A DNA stretch of 64,000 bases, taken from Planctomycetota bacterium. GTDB taxonomy: Bacteria; Planctomycetota; PLA2. The DNA lies in contig JAJFFF010000033.1 of NCBI GenBank assembly GCA_021776785.1, forward strand, positions 186,001-250,000. The letters run 5' to 3'. Below are positions 55,684 through 64,000 of the stretch, piece by piece (within the stretch, counting starts at the first letter, position 1; each line of letters starts with the position of its first letter). The notes under the pieces were generated by a model. It saw only the letters and a list, made by a program, of their open reading frames with translations. It searched no databases and had not been told where the DNA came from. Position numbers and translations under genes: made by a program.

Positions 55684-56379
55684 CTACTTACCGAGGTAAG
55701 CGAGGATGTCGAGAAGCTGCTCGTCGGACAAACGATTCGCTGCGAAGAAGCCCATCTGGCCGTTGTTCGCCTTGAACTTCTTCTTCTTCGTCTTGCGGTC
55801 CGTCACGTAGCCGCGGACTTTCATGGCGATTTTGAGCTTGTTGCCGCGACCCGCCTTCAACTCACTTTGAAGGTGATCGTCGCTGGGCCCGTGACACGTC
55901 GAGCAAAACATCTCCACGTTTTTCTTGCCCTTCGCCGCGTCGCCGCCGTCCAAGGATGCCGGCAGTTTCGGCGCGTAGCCGATCTTGCGCGGCTTCACGT
56001 CCTTGCTCGGTGACTTGCTCAGCAGGAACGCGTTCAGGTCAGCAAGCTGCTCGTCGTTGAGTCCCGGCTTCTTGCGCTTTTGAAATGCGATCGTGCAGAT
56101 GCGACCGGCATGCGCGGCCGACTTCACGCCGCCCTTCTTCTTGTTTTTCCACGCGCCGCGATGCGACGTGTTGTAGACAGGAAACGCCGAGTGAACGATC
56201 CCCGTCTTGAGTTCGTCCGCGGCCGACACGGTGGCGTGGCAGTGCGCACACGACGGGTAGTCAAGGTCTTCCCCGGTTCCGTGAAAGATCTTTTTGCCGC
56301 GCTCGATATCGCCGTCGGCGGCGAACACGGCCATTGCGAAGAGGCCTGCTGCGGCCAGGATCATCGTTAGCTTATTCAT
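55684..56379 (-). CDS. Secreted diheme c-type cytochrome
   Basis: 231 residues from ATG 56379, with GAGGA five bases upstream (one of the few good ribosome sites here). The signal peptide is MILAAAGLFAMAVFA. Two heme c motifs are present: CAHCH at about 44 and CSTCH at about 159, each opening a cytochrome c-type half with a C-terminal LADLNAFLLSK or QLLDILAYLGK helix. A further cysteine (RICTIAF) in the first half is not a heme motif. First gene of the operon with the rubredoxin-FMN and triheme genes; presumably the soluble carrier. Confidence 0.88.
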   Translation of the reverse strand: MNKLTMILAAAGLFAMAVFAADGDIERGKKIFHGTGEDLDYPSCAHCHATVSAADELKTGIVHSAFPVYNTSHRGAWKNKKKGGVKSAAHAGRICTIAFQKRKKPGLNDEQLADLNAFLLSKSPSKDVKPRKIGYAPKLPASLDGGDAAKGKKNVEMFCSTCHGPSDDHLQSELKAGRGNKLKIAMKVRGYVTDRKTKKKKFKANNGQMGFFAANRLSDEQLLDILAYLGK

Positions 56380-56466
56380 GAGTTCCTCATCCGTTCGATG
56401 CGCTGCTCCAGCAACTGGTTACAGCGAATCACCGATCCTAAGAGATCCGGTCCCGGGGCGGGTGCC

Positions 56467-56709
56467 CTATTTTGAACGACGAGCGTTGAGAATGGCCTGG
56501 ACCAGGTCTTCGGGCACATCTTCGGGGACGTCATCGTCCGGCTCGCAGGCGGCGCACGTCAAATCGATGGTCTTCTTGTACGTCGCCAAGTACTCCCGGC
56601 AGTGCTTGCACACGGTGAGGTGCAGCTCGAACGACGCCCGCTGCGCCAACGAGAGATCGCGGGCGAGGTAGTCGTGAAGGAACTCAAACAGCTCGCGGCA
56701 CGTCAACAT
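56467..56709 (-). CDS. Zinc-finger anti-sigma factor (zf-HC2)
   Basis: 80 residues from ATG 56709, overlapping the sigma gene by seven bases. The ZAS zinc site is C4 with H30-x3-C34-x2-C37 (HLTVCKHC). There is no membrane helix, so this is a soluble cytoplasmic anti-sigma factor, of the type that can sense redox state through its zinc thiols. The C-terminus is acidic (EPDDDVPEDVPED). It would bind the sigma factor encoded immediately upstream. Confidence 0.85.
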   Translation of the reverse strand: MLTCRELFEFLHDYLARDLSLAQRASFELHLTVCKHCREYLATYKKTIDLTCAACEPDDDVPEDVPEDLVQAILNARRSK

Positions 56710-57299
56710 CCTGTCACTCCTGCAAACCGGCGCGCCAAGAGTGTGCGCAGCGCTTGCCGCGCCCGGTGGAGGCGCGTTTTGACGACCGCGAGCCCGACGC
56801 CGAGAAAGTCCGCGGTCTCTTTGGTGTCGAGCTGCTCCACATCGCGGAGCAACACGACTTCGCGGTAGTCGTCGGGCAAACAATCGATCATCTCCCGCAC
56901 GATCGCACGCGTTTCGCTGCGCTCGGCGGCCACGAGGCCCGGGTCGCTCCAACGCTTTTCGCCGACCGTCCGGTGGCCGTCTTCCAAAAACTGCGGAAGC
57001 AGTTCGTCAATCGATACCGCCGGCCTCGATCGCGACGAACGCAATTTCATGAGCGAGGCGTTAACCGTAATGCGGTGCAACCAAGTGCGCAGCTTCGACT
57101 CGCCGTGAAACGTGTCGATCTTGCGAAACGCTTGCACGAACGCATCTTGGACGGCGTCCTGTGCGTCCGCGTCTTGGCCCAGTACGCGACGGGCGGTCGC
57201 GAGCATGACGCCACCATGTTCACGCACGAGCGACTCGAACGCTTCGTCCGAACCGGCTCGAAGCTGTTCGACGAGGATCGCTTCGCTCGGCGCATTCAC
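56703..57299 (-). CDS. ECF-type RNA polymerase sigma factor
   Basis: 198 residues from GTG 57299, nine bases after the rho stop. Region 2 (DAVQDAFVQAFRKIDTFHGE, LRTWLHRITVNASLMKLR) and region 4 (CLPDDYREVVLLRDVEQLDT, VGLAVVKTRLHRARQAL) are complete. Together with the zinc anti-sigma gene it forms a RpoE-like regulatory pair. Short spacing suggests possible read-through from rho. It is a different subgroup from the FecR-coupled sigma factor at 17363. Confidence 0.93.
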   Translation of the reverse strand: MNAPSEAILVEQLRAGSDEAFESLVREHGGVMLATARRVLGQDADAQDAVQDAFVQAFRKIDTFHGESKLRTWLHRITVNASLMKLRSSRSRPAVSIDELLPQFLEDGHRTVGEKRWSDPGLVAAERSETRAIVREMIDCLPDDYREVVLLRDVEQLDTKETADFLGVGLAVVKTRLHRARQALRTLLARRFAGVTGC

Positions 57300-57308
57300 A
57301 ACAATGAA

Positions 57309-58526
57309 CTACCGTTGTTCAAACAGCGCTAAGAAGTCCTCGTTGCTCTGTGTCTTCTTCAAACGATCGAGCAACGTCTCCATACCTTCGACAGGCTTCA
57401 TCTTGGTGAGCACTTTGCGCAGCGCCCACATGCGCTTGAGGCGGGACTCGGCGACGAGCTTTTCCTCTTTGCGCGTACCGCTCGCGGTCACATCGATCGC
57501 GGGCCAAACGCGGCGGTCCGCGAGGTCACGGTTGAGCACAAGCTCCATGTTGCCCGTGCCCTTGAACTCCTCGAAAATCACCTGGTCCATGCGGGACCCG
57601 GTATCGACGAGCGCGGTCGCGATGATGGTCAACGAGCCGCCGTCTTCGATGTTGCGCGCCGCACCGAAGTGCGCCTTGGGCTTCTCGAGCACCTTCGCGT
57701 CGAGTCCGCCGGACAGCGTCCGACCGGAACCGCGCGCCTCAATGTTGTAGGCACGCCCGAGCCGCGTCAGCGAGTCGAACAACACGACAACATCTTTGCC
57801 CATTTCGCACAGGCGCTTGGCCCGCGCGGTCACCAACTCCGTCATGGCGACGTGGTTGGCGGCCGGCATGTCGTTGGTGCTGGCGTACACCTCGCCCTTC
57901 ACGGCTCGCTTCATGTCCGTTGCTTCCTCGGGCCGCTCGTCCACGAGGCAGACGAGCAGATGCACGTCCGGATGAAAGGTGTGAATGCCGTTCGCAATCT
58001 TTTGCAAGATCACGGTCTTACCGGTGCGCGGCGGCGCCACAATCAGCGCACGTTGCCCCTTCCCGATCGGCGTCACCAGATCGATGACGCGGAGAGTGAT
58101 GTCTTGGTGCTCCCCGCCGACAAGGCAAAACGCCTCGTCCGGGTCCACGACCATCAACTCCTCCATCGGCTCGATGTCGCGGATCGCTTCGGGATCCATC
58201 CCTTCCACCTTGTCGATGGTGGCCAACATGGGGGCCGGGCCGCGCGTGTTTTTGCCGATGTGGCCATCGATGGCCACACCCGCACGCAGGCCCAACTTCG
58301 TGATCAGGGACTGATGCACGAAGGGATCGGTGGTCTGAATCTGGCAGTTTCGCTTCGGATTTCGAAGAAAACCGTGTCCCTCTCGCGCTATGGCGAGAAT
58401 TCCTGTCACGGGTGCGACCGGCGTCGGATCGAATTTCGGTCCGCCTCCGCCTCCCCCGCCACCTCTACGGCGACGGCGTCGACGACGCCGGGATGCACTC
58501 TGTCCGCGGGACTGTTGTCCGCTCAT
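57309..58526 (-). CDS. rho: Transcription termination factor Rho
   Basis: 405 residues; ATG 58526 is chosen because GGGAGAG lies just upstream (an ATG four codons earlier is possible). The usual N-terminal helical Rho_N domain is replaced by a short tail with nine consecutive Arg and eight Gly (residues about 13-29). The cold-shock-type RNA-binding domain (ILAIAREGHGFLRNP, ITKLGLRAGVAIDGHI) and the hexameric ATPase core follow. The core has Walker A VAPPRTGKT (164-172), Walker B VVVLFDSLTRL and the R-finger region. Releases RNA polymerase from untranslated transcripts. Confidence 0.95.
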   Translation of the reverse strand: MSGQQSRGQSASRRRRRRRRRGGGGGGGGPKFDPTPVAPVTGILAIAREGHGFLRNPKRNCQIQTTDPFVHQSLITKLGLRAGVAIDGHIGKNTRGPAPMLATIDKVEGMDPEAIRDIEPMEELMVVDPDEAFCLVGGEHQDITLRVIDLVTPIGKGQRALIVAPPRTGKTVILQKIANGIHTFHPDVHLLVCLVDERPEEATDMKRAVKGEVYASTNDMPAANHVAMTELVTARAKRLCEMGKDVVVLFDSLTRLGRAYNIEARGSGRTLSGGLDAKVLEKPKAHFGAARNIEDGGSLTIIATALVDTGSRMDQVIFEEFKGTGNMELVLNRDLADRRVWPAIDVTASGTRKEEKLVAESRLKRMWALRKVLTKMKPVEGMETLLDRLKKTQSNEDFLALFEQR

Positions 58527-58878
58527 GTGCTCTCCCACATACGGCAGTGGCGCTCACGCTCTACTCAGATGCGCGACGCCCCTAAAAAAAGTTCGGGGCC
58601 GTTCCCAAAATGGAATCCCAACCGTGCCACTCCGCGCGCATAACCCTAAACGGTGCGGGGGTCTTCGATTGGGTCTACTAAGAGCTTAGGTCCGGTTTCG
58701 CAGTCCGGCAAGGATAAATCCGGCCCTCACGGTCGCTTGACCGGCCCCACTCCCTCTCTAAACTGGGCCGATTCAAAGCTGTCCCCGGCGAAATCCCGGC
58801 GCCCATCACCACTTTGTGTGTGGGGCGGGATCAAAGGACATGAACCCGTCGGCGCAGCTCATGGAGAGGCATAGCCTT
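58527..58878. other. Divergent intergenic region between rho and tig
   Basis: About 350 bases. It holds the tig promoter at 58737-58764, a leader of roughly 110 nt and a G+C-rich stem around an A-rich loop at 58571-58593 (GCCCC and GGGGC). No gene or known RNA motif was recognised. Confidence 0.5.
58737..58764 (+). promoter_or_regulatory. Sigma70-type promoter of the tig-clpP operon
   Basis: TTGACC (58737-58742) and TAAACT (58759-58764) are separated by 16 bases, the best-matching promoter in the window. Predicted start near 58771, giving a leader of about 108 nt before tig. Confidence 0.65.
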
Positions 58879-60300
58879 ATGGCAACCAGTGAGACCATGG
58901 AGTTCTCCGTCGAGGCCGCCGGCCCCTGCCGCAAGCGGGTCAAGGTCAACATCCCGACCGAACTCGTGACGATGGAATTTGAGAAGTCCTACAAGCAATG
59001 GATCAAGACCGTTCCGATGCGCGGGTTTCGTCAAGGCAAAGCGCCGCGCAGTTTGGTCGAGAAACGCTTCGGGCCCGACATCGCATTAGAAGTCAAAAAG
59101 ACATTGATCGATTCGGCGTTCGACGAAGCGCTTAAGGAAAACAACTTAGCGCCGATTGCGGATCCTGAGTTGGACCTCGAATCCGTCACGGTCGAGCCCA
59201 GGAAGCCGGTCGCGTTTGACTTCGTGGTCACGGTGAAGCCGGAGTTCGAACTTCCCGAGCTTAAGGAGCTCTCGGTCGAAGTGCCGGTCGTCGGGATCGA
59301 CGAGGATGACGTGGACGACGCGTTGAAGCAGTTGCGCAAGCGCAAGGCCACGTTTCGCCCGCTCGACGCCAAGAACAAGATCGAAAACGACGATCTCGCC
59401 ACGCTCAAAGTGCGCGGCAAGATCGGCGACACCGAACATTTCAGCAACGACAACATGCCCTACGAAGTCGGCTCGAACCGCCTCGTTGACTTGATCACGG
59501 AAGGCATGGACAAGGAGCTCTTGGGCGCCAAGGCCGGCAAGTCGTTTGGGACGACCGGTTTTGTCCCCGCGCACAACGCCAACCATCCGCTCGCGGGCAT
59601 GGAGTTGGACTTGGACGTGGAGCTCATCGAGGCCAAGCGACCGGAGTTGCCCGAAGTCGATGAGGAGTTCGCAAAAGCGTTCGACTTCGACAGCAAAGAC
59701 GAGTTGGTCGGCGCGATTCGCAAGGACTTGGAAAACCGGCTGGAGAGCGATCGCGAGAAATTCATCGAGAGCGCGGCGTTGGCCAAGCTCGTCGACGAAA
59801 CCGAGATCGATCTGCCGGACGACCTGATCGAGCGCGAAGTCGAGGACATGGCGCGTCGCGCGGCGTACGAAATGCAGATGCAGGGCAAGTCCGAAGAGGA
59901 GATCGCCCAAAAAATTGTCGAGATCCGCAGCCGACGCGCCGAGGAATCGACCCGCGAGCTCAAGGCGTACTTCCTGCTCGACAAGATCGTCGAGAAAGAG
60001 CGCATCATCGTGACCGAGGGTGAGGTGCGGGACGCGGTGGCGCAGATTGCGGCGTACCAGGGCCAGACGGTCGATCAGATGTATGCGCTCCTGCGCGACT
60101 CGGGCCGTCTCGGCGGGCTGCGCAACCAACTCCGTGAAAAGAAAGCGCGCGCCAAGCTGCGCAAAAAGGTCCAGGTGACGGACGCTCCGGCCGATGCTTC
60201 AGGTAAGGCGAAGAAGGCCGATAAGAAGCCGGCTGACGCCGAAAAGCCGGCCAAGAAAACGGCTGCGAAAAAGAAAACCACAAAGAAGAAGAAGTCATGA
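58879..60300 (+). CDS. tig: Trigger factor chaperone (peptidyl-prolyl isomerase)
   Basis: 473 residues from ATG 58879. The ribosome-binding domain contains the signature GFRQGKAP at about 50-57. The FKBP-type domain lies around 150-245 and the helical arm domain fills the C-terminal half ([19 protein letters not shown]). A lysine-rich tail ([15 protein letters not shown]) extends the usual end. It binds nascent chains at the ribosome exit. The stop overlaps the clpP start (ATGA); tig-clpP order is conserved in many bacteria. Confidence 0.95.
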   Translation: MATSETMEFSVEAAGPCRKRVKVNIPTELVTMEFEKSYKQWIKTVPMRGFRQGKAPRSLVEKRFGPDIALEVKKTLIDSAFDEALKENNLAPIADPELDLESVTVEPRKPVAFDFVVTVKPEFELPELKELSVEVPVVGIDEDDVDDALKQLRKRKATFRPLDAKNKIENDDLATLKVRGKIGDTEHFSNDNMPYEVGSNRLVDLITEGMDKELLGAKAGKSFGTTGFVPAHNANHPLAGMELDLDVELIEAKRPELPEVDEEFAKAFDFDSKDELVGAIRKDLENRLESDREKFIESAALAKLVDETEIDLPDDLIEREVEDMARRAAYEMQMQGKSEEEIAQKIVEIRSRRAEESTRELKAYFLLDKIVEKERIIVTEGEVRDAVAQIAAYQGQTVDQMYALLRDSGRLGGLRNQLREKKARAKLRKKVQVTDAPADASGKAKKADKKPADAEKPAKKTAAKKKTTKKKKS

Positions 60301-60929
60301 GCCGCGAAACCGGAATCCTAATCCCGACCGTCATCGAACGCACCGGCCGCGGCGAGCGCGCGTACGACATCTATTCGCGCTTGCTCGAAGACCGCATTGT
60401 GTTTGTGGGCACGCCGATCACGGACACCGTGGCGAACGTGGTGATCGCGCAGCTTCTGTTTTTGCAAAAAGACAATAAGAACCAAGAGATCCAGCTCTAC
60501 ATCAACTCGCCGGGCGGGTATGTGAGCGACGGCTTGGCGATCTACGACACGATGCAGTACTTGACGTGCGACATCGCGACGTTTTGCATCGGACAGGCGA
60601 TGTCGATGGGCGCCCTGCTCTTGGCCGCCGGCACGCCGGGCAAACGCTATGCATTGCCGCACGCGCGCATGATGATTCACCAGCCGTCGGGCGGAGTCGG
60701 AGGCACAGCCGCCGACATCGAAAGGCACGCCGAAGAGATCATCAAGTTGCGCGAGGAGATGAACCGCATCTTCGCCCAGCACACGGGTCAGGACTTGGAC
60801 CGGATCGCCAAAGATTCGGACCGAGACTTCTTCCTCAACGCCAAAGAAGCGAAGGCCTACGGCTTAGTCGACGAAGTGATCGAGCCGGCCAAGTCCGAGA
60901 AGAAGAAAAAGAAGACCGACAAAAAGTAG
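60297..60929 (+). CDS. clpP: ATP-dependent Clp protease proteolytic subunit
   Basis: 210 residues; ATG overlaps the tig stop. The catalytic triad can be placed at Ser103 ([11 protein letters not shown]), His128 (MMIHQPSGG) and Asp177 ([12 protein letters not shown]). It forms the tetradecameric serine protease with ClpX or ClpA. The C-terminus is a lysine-rich tail ([12 protein letters not shown]) like that of the neighbouring trigger factor. clpX does not follow directly. Confidence 0.96.
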   Translation: MSRETGILIPTVIERTGRGERAYDIYSRLLEDRIVFVGTPITDTVANVVIAQLLFLQKDNKNQEIQLYINSPGGYVSDGLAIYDTMQYLTCDIATFCIGQAMSMGALLLAAGTPGKRYALPHARMMIHQPSGGVGGTAADIERHAEEIIKLREEMNRIFAQHTGQDLDRIAKDSDRDFFLNAKEAKAYGLVDEVIEPAKSEKKKKKTDKK

Positions 60930-60947
60930 GGGCGCCGCTTCCAGGTC

Positions 60948-60963
60948 GCCGCCACACGGCGGC
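60948..60963 (+). terminator. Weak hairpin after clpP
   Basis: GCCGCC-ACAC-GGCGGC, 19 bases after the clpP stop, without a T-run. It could be a transcript-end stabiliser or be fortuitous in G+C-rich DNA. Confidence 0.3.
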
Positions 60964-61081
60964 TTGGGGCGCTCCTCGGAAACGTAGACGTTCGACGCGC
61001 ACCGCGTCGACGTACCGATCGTCCGGCCCGCCGGTTCCTCGCGAGTTCAAACGAGTTACCGCGTTGGGCTGGCGACCGCGC

Positions 61082-61564
61082 TCACTCAAGGTCAAACGCC
61101 TCGCGGACGGCCCAGCGTTGCGCGGCGTCCTTTAGGCGGGCGGCGGCCTCGTCGACGGTCATCCAATCAAGTTCGTGGTCGGTCTCGCCGTCGCCTTGCG
61201 TCGTCACGATCTCCCCGACGAAGTACGTGGAACGCTTGCGAAAGTGCGTGCTCTCGGCCGCCGCATACGTCAGTTGATCCGCCATCCCGATACGTCGCAG
61301 GAGCCGGACTTCGACTCCGATCTCTTCGAGACACTCGCGAATGGCGGCATCCTCAGGCGACTCACCCGGGTCCAGCCCACCACCGGCGAGCCACACGCCG
61401 AGGGGCGTCACAACGACGCCGACTTCGCGAGTCGGTTCATCGCGGAGCAACACGACGTATCCACCGGGCCGAAGCACATACTGCGCGCCCGGGTCGCGTT
61501 CGCCAAACTCGCGGAGAGTAGACGTCGGTTCGACCGCTCGCCGATCTCGTTTTTTCGCCATCAC
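61082..61564 (-). CDS. Nudix hydrolase
   Basis: 160 residues from ATG 61564 (Met2 equally possible). The complete Nudix box runs G62-x5-E68-x7-R76-E77-C-L-E80-E81-I-G83 (GGLDPGE, RECLEEIG). The strand GGYVVLLRD and the late WMTVDEAAARL complete the fold. A cytoplasmic pyrophosphohydrolase on a nucleoside-diphosphate derivative; substrate not predictable. Confidence 0.9.
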   Translation of the reverse strand: MMAKKRDRRAVEPTSTLREFGERDPGAQYVLRPGGYVVLLRDEPTREVGVVVTPLGVWLAGGGLDPGESPEDAAIRECLEEIGVEVRLLRRIGMADQLTYAAAESTHFRKRSTYFVGEIVTTQGDGETDHELDWMTVDEAAARLKDAAQRWAVREAFDLE

Positions 61565-61630
61565 CGTTCCGTTATCTCACTTCTGAACATGCGGACGAGC
61601 GAGACACGGAGCAACGTCGGCCCGCCCGCG

Positions 61631-62119
61631 CTAGGAGACCGTCTCATCGTCAATCCGCACGACGGTGCCGGTCGCCTCGCCGTAACCCCAGCCGTCAAGA
61701 CACGGCGGCGTCCGTTCGAGATCGCGCATGAGTCCCGCGACTTGTTTGCGGTGTTCGATGGCGTGGTGGATGGCTTGGAGCATGACGACCCACGACTCTA
61801 CGCGATAGCCGTCGGCGGTGACGATGGACTCGGTATGGAACCCCCTGCGCGCCAAGTCGAGCAAACGCTCACCGCTTGCATCCGCGGCGGCTTCGAGTTC
61901 GGCCCATGTCGCGTCCGCGCCGCAGCGATCGACCGTCTCGCGCGTGAGCAGGGAAACATATCCCTGCTGCCCCTCGATCATGTGGACGATGTTTTGCCGA
62001 ATACTCCACTGGCCCGGCCGCACCACCGCGTCCAGTAGCGCGTCATCCAGCGGCGCGCACGCGCGAATCAGGACGCGGGTGGCCCAGTGGTTGTGCTCAA
62101 AAAGCTTCGCGAGACGCAT
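61631..62119 (-). CDS. DinB-like four-helix metal-binding protein
   Basis: 162 residues from ATG 62119. The four-helix DinB/YfiT type is indicated by LAKLFEHNHWATRVLIRACA, WSIRQNIVHMIEGQQGYVSL (first metal His) and VMLQAIHHAIEHRKQVAGLM (the HxxxH pair). In relatives these bind a divalent metal; some use mycothiol or bacillithiol. Function here unknown. A TATGTT hexamer exactly six bases upstream suggests a leaderless transcript. Confidence 0.85.
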   Translation of the reverse strand: MRLAKLFEHNHWATRVLIRACAPLDDALLDAVVRPGQWSIRQNIVHMIEGQQGYVSLLTRETVDRCGADATWAELEAAADASGERLLDLARRGFHTESIVTADGYRVESWVVMLQAIHHAIEHRKQVAGLMRDLERTPPCLDGWGYGEATGTVVRIDDETVS

Positions 62120-62125
62120 GGCGCG

Positions 62126-62131
62126 AACATA
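62126..62131 (-). promoter_or_regulatory. -10 element TATGTT, leaderless start context
   Basis: On the minus strand TATGTT ends six bases before the DinB ATG at 62119, matching the geometry found at 1590, 10900 and 26461. Confidence 0.45.
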
Positions 62132-62224
62132 GCATGCGCGGCGCGCCACGCGGCACCGCCCGGTGGGTCGTTCGCTTTGTCGAGTCGACATCGATTTCGG
62201 GTAGCAGAGCGGGGCGAAACGAAA

Positions 62225-62230
62225 TAGGCT
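62225..62230 (+). promoter_or_regulatory. -10-like TAGGCT before the SGNH gene
   Basis: TAGGCT ends nine bases before ATG 62240. A weaker match than the other boxes. Confidence 0.3.
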
Positions 62231-62239
62231 GCACGCGTC

Positions 62240-63448
62240 ATGACGGCCGCGGACACCGAGCGCACACCCGGACACCCGAGTCGTCTGCGGCGAATCCTCC
62301 GGCGCGCGGGGCTCGTCTTCGGGTCCATCACGGTGACACTGCTGCTCGGCGAGGTCGCGGTGCGACTGTTCACCGAAACGGCGCCTGGACTCGAGATCCG
62401 TAACCCGGAGTTCGGCAGTCATCACATCCCCGGTTGGAAAGGCGAGGTTTACAACTGGGAGACCGAGCGCAAGATTCCGCTGCGCTTTGATCGCGAGGGG
62501 TTTCGCGGAGCCGACCGGCCATACCGCAAAGACCCCGGTGTCACACGCATCGCGATCTTAGGCGACTCCATGATCGCCGCACTCGAAGTGGAAGAGGAGC
62601 TCACACTGGTTCGTCAGCTTGAGAAATTACTGCGCAAAAGCCACCCGCAACGGCGGTTTGAAGTGTTCAACTTCGGCATCGGCGGTGCGTCGCCCGGCCA
62701 GTCGCTCGTGCTCTATCGCAAGCTCGCGGCGCGCTACGAACCCGACATCGTCGTCAACGCGTTTTTCGTGGGGAACGATCTTTCCGACAACTGTGCGCGG
62801 CTCACCGACACGCCCCGCATTTACTTTGATCTCGACGAAAGCGGCGCGCTGGTGCAACAGCCGTTCTCGGGAGCGCGGGCGCGGGCGAGCGCGTGGCTCA
62901 ACCGCAACAGTCGTCTGTACGTTTGGAAAAAGCGCGTGCTCAGCAAGCTGCGTCGGCGCTTTTCCAAAGCCGCCGGCATTCCAAAACACACCGCGCAGAT
63001 CTTCGCCACCAACCCGACCGGCGACGTGGCGCACGCGTGGGCCATCTCCGACGCGCTGGTCCGTGCGTGGGCGCGCGAGGCGGCCGACCGCGGCGCCGTC
63101 TTTGTCCAGATGGTGGTGCCGACCGCGCGCCAAGTGTTCGACGACGGCTTCGCGAAGTTGATCCAGGAGTTGGAAGGAAAACCGGGCGAGTACGACGCGA
63201 ACCATCCGGACCAGCATCTCGGCGATCTGTGCCGCGCGGAAGGCATTCCGTTCTTGTCGCTGCGCCCGGCCTTTCGCAAGGCGGCGCCGAGCGCGTCGTA
63301 TCAGGTCACAAAAGAACACCTTCACAACAAAGGCATCGCGCACCTAAACGAGCGCGGACATCGCGTCGGCGCGCAAGCGCTGCATCGCTACCTAACGCGG
63401 GAACCAAGCCCCGGCGGCGGCGCACCGCTCATCGACCGCAAGCCGTAG
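62240..63448 (+). CDS. Membrane-anchored SGNH/GDSL-type hydrolase
   Basis: 402 residues from ATG 62240. One N-terminal membrane helix (LVFGSITVTLLLGEVAVRLF) is followed by an extracytoplasmic SGNH domain. Block I is ILGDSMIAA (nucleophile Ser about 113), block II FGIGGASPGQ (Gly), block III FFVGNDLSDN (Asn), and HLNERGHRV provides the late His. This is the organisation of O-acetyl esterases and acyltransferases acting on envelope polysaccharide. The acceptor is unknown and there is no glycan gene cluster nearby. Confidence 0.85.
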   Translation: MTAADTERTPGHPSRLRRILRRAGLVFGSITVTLLLGEVAVRLFTETAPGLEIRNPEFGSHHIPGWKGEVYNWETERKIPLRFDREGFRGADRPYRKDPGVTRIAILGDSMIAALEVEEELTLVRQLEKLLRKSHPQRRFEVFNFGIGGASPGQSLVLYRKLAARYEPDIVVNAFFVGNDLSDNCARLTDTPRIYFDLDESGALVQQPFSGARARASAWLNRNSRLYVWKKRVLSKLRRRFSKAAGIPKHTAQIFATNPTGDVAHAWAISDALVRAWAREAADRGAVFVQMVVPTARQVFDDGFAKLIQELEGKPGEYDANHPDQHLGDLCRAEGIPFLSLRPAFRKAAPSASYQVTKEHLHNKGIAHLNERGHRVGAQALHRYLTREPSPGGGAPLIDRKP

Positions 63449-63746
63449 GCTGTGCTCGAGTAGTGCCCTGAGGCCATAGCGCCTCCGTGAAGCCCGCGAC
63501 AAACGAACATGGGAGGGGCGAGCCCGAGCCCGGGTCACGCAAGAGGCCGTGAAGGGCTGCCCGCAAGGATAACGAACCCTTCCAAGGTCACACGGAGTGA
63601 TTCAAGAACTGCGCGCGCCTCCACAAGGTGCGCATGTCGCGCTCGCCTCCGACGACGAATCGTATCGTTCCGCAGTTTGGTTGCGCGTGCTGTAGGGACA
63701 AAGCCACCTCCGCGACGCGGTCGGTTCAAGGCAACGTGGAGCCGCG

Positions 63747-64000
63747 TCAGTCTTCGCCGTCGCAGTAGTGATCGATGTTGATCGGGAAGCCGAGCTTCAG
63801 CGCCCGTTCTCGCAGCTTTCTTGGAACCGGTGGCGGTCGGGAACTGCGCCCGACGGAGAAGCAGAACAGGTCCGCGACGACCCCTTGCGCGAGTAGCTCA
63901 GCGAGCGCGGCTGATTTCGGCTCCAGTTGCGCGACGAGCCATTCGAGGTGCGTCGACAGGCGCCAGGAACGGACCCACTTTTCCGAGGACATCCTCCAGG
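63747..64000 (-). CDS. DUF4279-like protein, 5' end beyond the window
   Basis: The frame is open from 63747 to the right edge. It covers the C-terminal part of a protein resembling DUF4279 (VRSWRLSTHLEWLVAQLEP, VVADLFCFSVGRSSRPPPVP, LGFPINIDHYCDGED). An internal ATG at 63992 is probably not the start because the family is usually longer. A small cytoplasmic protein of unknown function. The roughly 300 bases between this gene and the SGNH gene hold nothing I recognise. Confidence 0.55.
   Translation of the reverse strand, partial: WRMSSEKWVRSWRLSTHLEWLVAQLEPKSAALAELLAQGVVADLFCFSVGRSSRPPPVPRKLRERALKLGFPINIDHYCDGED

Noticed and set aside
58620..58740. tRNA-like or small structured RNA between rho and tig
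   Set aside because: No cloverleaf with a consensus T loop could be drawn, and the sequence is better explained as the tig promoter region.

Overview
The window is G+C-rich, densely packed bacterial DNA. Its gene content points to a planctomycete-like organism (Planctomycetota or a close PVC relative). The indicators are a MoxR/DUF58/vWA cluster, very large secreted PQQ-type beta-propeller proteins, two secreted squalene-cyclase-repeat proteins, an ECF sigma factor coupled to a FecR-like protein, and long Lys/Glu/Gln/Ala-rich coiled-coil proteins. This assignment is inference from gene content, not from a marker gene. Most same-strand neighbours touch or overlap by ATGA, GTGA or TAATG junctions, and Shine-Dalgarno sequences are rare. 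Several first genes of transcription units carry a TANACT-type -10 box 6-9 nt upstream of the start codon, which suggests leaderless mRNAs.

Layout, left part (1-29 kb, mostly plus strand): eno and an FtsB/DivIC-like gene; a BamB-like propeller protein; a moxR-DUF58-vWA-vWA operon; a 1484-residue two-propeller protein; a secreted terpene-cyclase-fold protein; a 337-bp element with 23-bp terminal inverted repeats; an ECF sigma/FecR/DUF4175-like/two coiled-coil operon closed by a hairpin; a broken SRPBCC gene; a second cyclase-fold protein; larE; and a 29-bp repeat array followed by a minus-strand intrinsic terminator.

Middle (29-39 kb): a HEAT-repeat plus alpha/beta-hydrolase protein; a minus-strand set (TPR protein, Nudix, M24 peptidase); fusA with a clear terminator; an ICMT-like methyltransferase and a small GGQ-domain release-factor-like gene that diverge around four 25-bp tandem repeats; and a serine hydrolase.

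The most notable region is 39.3-51 kb on the minus strand. An OmpR-type two-component pair lies upstream of nine co-directional genes: a DUF4266 lipoprotein, a DUF3570 beta-barrel, a thioredoxin-fold lipoprotein, ApbE flavin transferase, a membrane-anchored ferredoxin/FAD reductase, a membrane cytochrome b, a 23-heme and a 13-heme c-type cytochrome, and a beta-barrel. Together these look like an electron conduit from the cytoplasm across the inner membrane, through the periplasm to an outer membrane, with a flavinylation module. The thioredoxin gene has an in-frame UGA exactly where the first cysteine of CxxC belongs (UxxC). A small hairpin with a G in its loop sits 23 nt after the UGA, so the protein is a strong candidate selenoprotein.

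Right part (51-64 kb): a hypothetical protein followed by three tandem paralogous small membrane proteins; a second redox operon (diheme cytochrome c, rubredoxin-fused glutamate-synthase-like FMN protein, four-TM triheme cytochrome); rho with a second ECF sigma/zinc anti-sigma pair; a tig-clpP operon; Nudix, DinB and SGNH-hydrolase genes; and the edge of a DUF4279-like gene. No tRNA, rRNA, CRISPR array, transposase or prophage gene was recognised.
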